Shown piece after piece: positions 60,870-64,000 of a stretch of DNA of 64,000 nucleotides (the first letter of the stretch is position 1; each line of letters begins with the position of its first letter). The DNA is from an uncultured Phascolarctobacterium sp. GTDB taxonomy: Bacteria; Bacillota; Negativicutes; Acidaminococcales; Acidaminococcaceae. The stretch lies in NCBI RefSeq assembly GCF_937920985.1, contig NZ_CALDXR010000019.1, positions 39,275 through 103,274 of the forward strand, given 5' to 3'. Under the pieces are notes generated by a model. It was not told where the DNA came from and made no database searches. It worked only from the letters and a program-made list of their open reading frames with translations. Position numbers and translations under genes: made by a program.

Positions 60870-61949
60870 ATGCTGTCAACAGCTGCCAATTTAATAAACA
60901 AGCTCACCTGTGAGCACAATCTGAGCGACGCAGAGCTGTTGACGCTGATAACAAGCACTGAATCTGACATCAACAAGCTGCTCGCCTGCGAAGCTGATAA
61001 AATCCGCCGGCAGTATTATGGCGACAAGGTCTATATCCGCGGTCTGATTGAATTCACCAATTACTGTAAAAATAACTGCTACTACTGCGGTATCCGCGCC
61101 GGCAACAGCTGTGCGGAGCGCTACCGTCTGACGCAGAAGGAAATCCTGACCTGCTGCGCTGAAGGCTATAGGCTCGGCTTCCGCACCTTTGTGCTGCAGG
61201 GTGGCGAGGATGCATATTATACAGACGACAAAATCTGCGCCATTGTCAGCGCCATCCGCCAGCAGCATCCGGACTGCGCCATTACACTTTCCATCGGCGA
61301 AAAAAGCCGTGCCAGCTATCAGACATACTTCGATGCAGGCGCCAACCGTTATCTGCTGCGCCACGAAACTGCGGATGCGGAGCATTACGCTAAGCTGCAT
61401 CCTGCCAGCATGAGCCTGGAAAACCGCAAGCGCTGCCTGTTTGACCTCAAGGAAATCGGTTATCAGGTTGGCTCCGGCTTCATGGTCGGTTCCCCCTACC
61501 AAACGCCGCAAAACCTTGTCTGCGACCTGCGCTTTCTGCAAAAGCTGCAGCCTGATATGATTGGCATAGGTCCTTACATTACGCATGAACACACACCGTT
61601 CAAGGATATGATAAGCGGCACGCTGGAGCAGACGTTGCGCCTGCTTTCTATCCTGCGCCTACTCTTCCCTTACGCACTACTGCCATCGACAACAGCGCTC
61701 GGTACCATCCATCCCAATGGACGCGAGCTGGGACTGCAGGCCGGCGGCAATGTCGTAATGCCTAACCTTTCACCGGTAGGAGTACGCAAAAAATACGAGC
61801 TGTACGCCAACAAAATCTGCACCGGCGAGGAGGCAGCCCAATGCCGCGGCTGTCTGGAGGCACGCGTAAAAATGGCAGGCTATAACATAGTAACCGACAG
61901 AGGCGATGTACGCCGCACTTTAGATAAATCAGAAGGAGAAAATTTATGA
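60870..61949 (+). CDS. hydE: [FeFe] hydrogenase H-cluster radical SAM maturase HydE
   Basis: A 359-residue radical SAM enzyme. The cluster motif CKNNCYYCGI sits in the HydE-typical context GLIEFTNYCKNNCYYCGIR, followed by FVLQGGEDAYYTDD, RYLLRHETADAEHYAKLHP and GTIHPNGRELGLQAGGNVVM. HydE makes part of the dithiolate/organometallic H-cluster. It differs from BioB and PylB by these motifs. It starts 4 bp after the desulfurase and its stop overlaps mnmA, so it is embedded in a sulfur-transfer operon rather than with hydF/hydG. Confidence 0.9.
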   Translation: MLSTAANLINKLTCEHNLSDAELLTLITSTESDINKLLACEADKIRRQYYGDKVYIRGLIEFTNYCKNNCYYCGIRAGNSCAERYRLTQKEILTCCAEGYRLGFRTFVLQGGEDAYYTDDKICAIVSAIRQQHPDCAITLSIGEKSRASYQTYFDAGANRYLLRHETADAEHYAKLHPASMSLENRKRCLFDLKEIGYQVGSGFMVGSPYQTPQNLVCDLRFLQKLQPDMIGIGPYITHEHTPFKDMISGTLEQTLRLLSILRLLFPYALLPSTTALGTIHPNGRELGLQAGGNVVMPNLSPVGVRKKYELYANKICTGEEAAQCRGCLEARVKMAGYNIVTDRGDVRRTLDKSEGENL

Positions 61950-63019
61950 ACAAGAAAGCACTAATCGCCATGAGCGGTGGCGTTGATTCCAGCGTTTCCG
62001 CATTGATGATGCTGGAGCAGGGCTACGAATGCACCGGCGTAACCATGAAGCTCTTTGCCAACGAGGATATCGGCGTTTCCAAAGCTAACAGCTGCTGCTC
62101 TATCGATGACGTAGCAGATGCCCACAGCGTAGCTGCCAGCCTTGGTATGCCTTACTACGTTTTCAACTTTGCCGACCGCTTTGAGCGCGATGTTATCGAC
62201 CGTTTCGTTGACGCTTACGTTAACGGCAGAACGCCTAACCCCTGCATTGACTGCAACCGCTATCTGAAATTCGACCAGCTCTTTGTACGTGCACAGGAGC
62301 TTGGCTGTGATTACGTTGTCACCGGCCACTATGCACAAATCAGCTATGACGAAGCAAAGGGACGCTACCTGCTGCGCAAGGCTGTTGACCCTCTGAAGGA
62401 CCAGAGCTATGTGCTTTATTCACTCACACAGGAGCAGCTGGCACACGCTATGTTCCCTCTCGGAGGTCTGCATAAGACACAGGTGCGTGAAATTGCCGAA
62501 AAGCATGGCTTCGTCAACGCTCAAAAGCATGACAGCCAGGATATCTGCTTTATCCAGACCGGCACCTACGCTGATTTCATCGAAGCACGCTTGGGACGAA
62601 AATTCAAGCCCGGCAACTTCGTAGATGAAGCAGGCAACGTGCTTGGCAGACATAAAGGCATTATCCATTACACCGTAGGCCAGCGCAAAGGCCTAGGCCT
62701 GGCGCTGCCGCAGCCTATGTACGTTAAAGAGATTGACACCAAGAACAACGCTGTTATCCTTACGACAAACGAGGGATTGTTCACCAAAAATGTTACAGCC
62801 AAGAATATCAACCTCATTGACTGCGACGCTATCACCGAACCGCGCCGCGTGAAAGCACGCATCCGCTACCACCAGCAGGAGCAGTGGGCAACCGTTACCC
62901 AGCCTGATGCAGATACGTTGCAGCTCGTTTTCGACGAGCCTCAGCGCGCTATCACCAAAGGCCAGTCTGTTGTTATGTATGACGGTGACGTAGTTGTCGG
63001 CGGCGGCACAATCGTGTAA
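61946..63019 (+). CDS. mnmA: tRNA-specific 2-thiouridylase
   Basis: A 357-residue enzyme that thiolates U34 of tRNA-Lys, -Gln and -Glu. The PP-loop is AMSGGVDSSVSALMML (about 8-24). The catalytic cysteines are in TPNPCIDCNRYLKF and QDICFIQTGTYADF. A 4-bp ATGA overlap with hydE couples translation. A desulfurase upstream supplies its sulfur. Its substrates tRNA-Gln(UUG) and tRNA-Lys(UUU) are encoded in this window. Confidence 0.95.
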   Translation: MNKKALIAMSGGVDSSVSALMMLEQGYECTGVTMKLFANEDIGVSKANSCCSIDDVADAHSVAASLGMPYYVFNFADRFERDVIDRFVDAYVNGRTPNPCIDCNRYLKFDQLFVRAQELGCDYVVTGHYAQISYDEAKGRYLLRKAVDPLKDQSYVLYSLTQEQLAHAMFPLGGLHKTQVREIAEKHGFVNAQKHDSQDICFIQTGTYADFIEARLGRKFKPGNFVDEAGNVLGRHKGIIHYTVGQRKGLGLALPQPMYVKEIDTKNNAVILTTNEGLFTKNVTAKNINLIDCDAITEPRRVKARIRYHQQEQWATVTQPDADTLQLVFDEPQRAITKGQSVVMYDGDVVVGGGTIV

Positions 63020-63036
63020 TACCCTGCAAATTAAAA

Positions 63037-63078
63037 GCATCAGTTGCTACAATAATTGTAGCAACTGATGCTCTTTTA
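63037..63078 (+). terminator. Terminator after mnmA
   Basis: A perfect 16-bp stem GCATCAGTTGCTACAA/TTGTAGCAACTGATGC with a 3-nt loop, then TCTTTTATT. Confidence 0.88.
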
Positions 63079-63270
63079 TTATACTCGTTCTGAATGAGTA
63101 ATAATTTTACCAGTTGTCAGCAAAACCTTTTTAAGTATGATTAATATTTTCTTTATATATACATTGTTAACACTGACTCTATATGATAGAATATAAACAG
63201 GCAGATATAAAGCGAAACAATATTTTTCTACCGCTCTAAAATAAGTTTGCCAGAAGTAAGGAGGAATAAT

Positions 63271-63810
63271 ATGAAATCATTAAAAGGCACCAAAACCGAA
63301 AAGAACCTGTTGGAGGCATTTGCTGGCGAATCCATGGCACGCAACAAATACACCTGGTTTGGTATTGTAGCCCGCAAAGCAGGCTATGATCAAATCGCTG
63401 AATTATTTGAGAAAACCGCTAATAATGAAAAAGCTCACGCTTATATGTGGTTCAAGGAATTAGACCAGTTAGGCGATACTGCAGCTAACCTTTTAGCAGC
63501 AGCTGAAGGCGAAAACCATGAATGGACCGATATGTATGTAAAAATGGCACAAGAAGCTGAGGAAGAAGGTTTCCCTGAAATCGCAGCAAAAATGCGCGGT
63601 GTTGCAGCTATCGAAAAACGTCATGAAGAACGCTATCGTAAACTCTTACAAAACATCGAAGAAATGAAGGTTTTCAGCAAAGACAGCGGCCTGACCATTT
63701 GGGAATGCCGCAACTGTGGTCATATTGTAGTCGGCCCCAGCGCTCCGGAAGTTTGCCCTGTCTGCGCTCATCCGCAAGGTTTCTTTGAAGTACATATGGA
63801 TAACTTCTAA
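63271..63810 (+). CDS. rbr: Rubrerythrin (classical domain order)
   Basis: A 179-residue rubrerythrin with the ferritin-like di-iron domain first (EAFAGESMARNKYTWF, EKAHAYMWFKEL, EKRHEERYRKLL) and the rubredoxin iron site last (WECRNCGHIVVG with CPVCAHPQGFFE). It reduces peroxide in anaerobes. The domain order is the reverse of that in the protein at 49336-49881. TAAGGAGG precedes the ATG. A weak TTGTTA-17-TAGAAT promoter lies upstream. Confidence 0.95.
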   Translation: MKSLKGTKTEKNLLEAFAGESMARNKYTWFGIVARKAGYDQIAELFEKTANNEKAHAYMWFKELDQLGDTAANLLAAAEGENHEWTDMYVKMAQEAEEEGFPEIAAKMRGVAAIEKRHEERYRKLLQNIEEMKVFSKDSGLTIWECRNCGHIVVGPSAPEVCPVCAHPQGFFEVHMDNF

Positions 63811-63846
63811 GCTTATACATCTCCCCAAACGCATAAGAGAAAGTAG

Positions 63847-63884
63847 AAAAGTGTAGCGTAAAATTTACGTTGCACTTTTTCTTT
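63847..63884 (+). terminator. Terminator after rbr
   Basis: AAAAGTGTAGCGTAAA/TTTACGTTGCACTTTT stem with wobble pairs and a T-tract. Confidence 0.8.
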
Positions 63885-63947
63885 ATTTTCGTTTCAAAGC
63901 CAATACGCAATTGAAACGCAAATTTTTACGTTGCATTCTTGTTGCAA

Positions 63948-64000
63948 ATCGAGTAGGAGACTGCTCATTATTTGAGCAGTCGACCTCTCACACCACCGTG
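63948..64000 (-). mobile_element. 3' end of a group II intron (domains V/VI), entering from the right edge
   Basis: Read on the minus strand: CACGGTGGTGTGAGAGGTCG, the end of domain V, then ACTGCTC-AAATAAT-GAGCAGT as the domain VI hairpin, and CTCCTACTCGAT at the 3' boundary. This arrangement is familiar from bacterial group II introns encoding reverse transcriptases. The rest, including any intron-encoded protein, is outside the window. Confidence 0.72.

Overview
The window looks like chromosome of an anaerobic, diderm member of the Firmicutes (class Negativicutes; an Acidaminococcaceae/Phascolarctobacterium-like organism is my best guess, by inference). It combines Firmicutes-type genes (HutP-like regulator, Rrf2 regulator, SpoVB-type flippase, HydE, thiS-F-G-H) with an outer-membrane beta-barrel protein ending in Phe and remnants of a CdiA-type exoprotein, which require an outer membrane. 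Two rubrerythrins, [4Fe-4S] serine dehydratase and HydE point to strict anaerobiosis.

Layout. 1-4.1 kb: sugar-nucleotide genes (galU end, phosphohexomutase) and a two-gene Septu-like defence pair (PtuA-type ATPase, PtuB-type HNH nuclease). 4.2-8.7 kb: two transporters, a membrane protein and a HicAB toxin-antitoxin pair. 8.7-15.6 kb: a six-gene polyamine operon from arginine decarboxylase to N-carbamoylputrescine amidase, carrying both a spermidine synthase and the carboxyspermidine route. 15.7-18 kb: ilvN-ilvB. 18.2-18.8 kb: tRNA-His, -Gln, -Lys and -Leu. 18.9-22.9 kb: a serine catabolism operon (Na+ symporter, HutP-like protein, SdaAB, SdaAA, RidA) with a UAG-rich leader. 23-26.4 kb: a TSCPD protein, CorA preceded by a tandem structured repeat, and a HerA-like ATPase. 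26.9-31.1 kb: thiazole synthesis operon behind an attenuator-like leader, then pyrophosphatase. 31.2-34.4 kb: a zinc-ribbon membrane protein, alanine racemase and a Cys-rich membrane peptide.

34.4-39.4 kb is a strikingly AT-rich, decayed island: fragments of CdiA-type haemagglutinin repeats, at least four toxin-tail remnants, three copies of one small membrane-protein family lying directly behind toxin tails, and two copies of a 149-residue protein with fixed ends and a diverged middle. It reads as a graveyard of contact-dependent inhibition cassettes that kept candidate immunity genes.

39.4-50 kb: nicotinamidase, M24 peptidase, two HAD phosphatases, an AAA ATPase of foreign-looking composition behind three phased repeats, a lipase-like hydrolase, an envelope pair (M23 peptidase, flippase), the outer-membrane barrel and the first rubrerythrin. 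50-56.8 kb: tetrapyrrole operon sirC-hemA-hemC-cobA/hemD-hemB-hemL, which leads to precorrin-2 rather than haem. 57-63 kb: an S-component-like membrane protein, a DnaA-box cluster, an Rrf2 regulator, cysK, and an operon of cysteine desulfurase, hydE and mnmA. The right end holds the second rubrerythrin and the 3' end of a group II intron on the minus strand.
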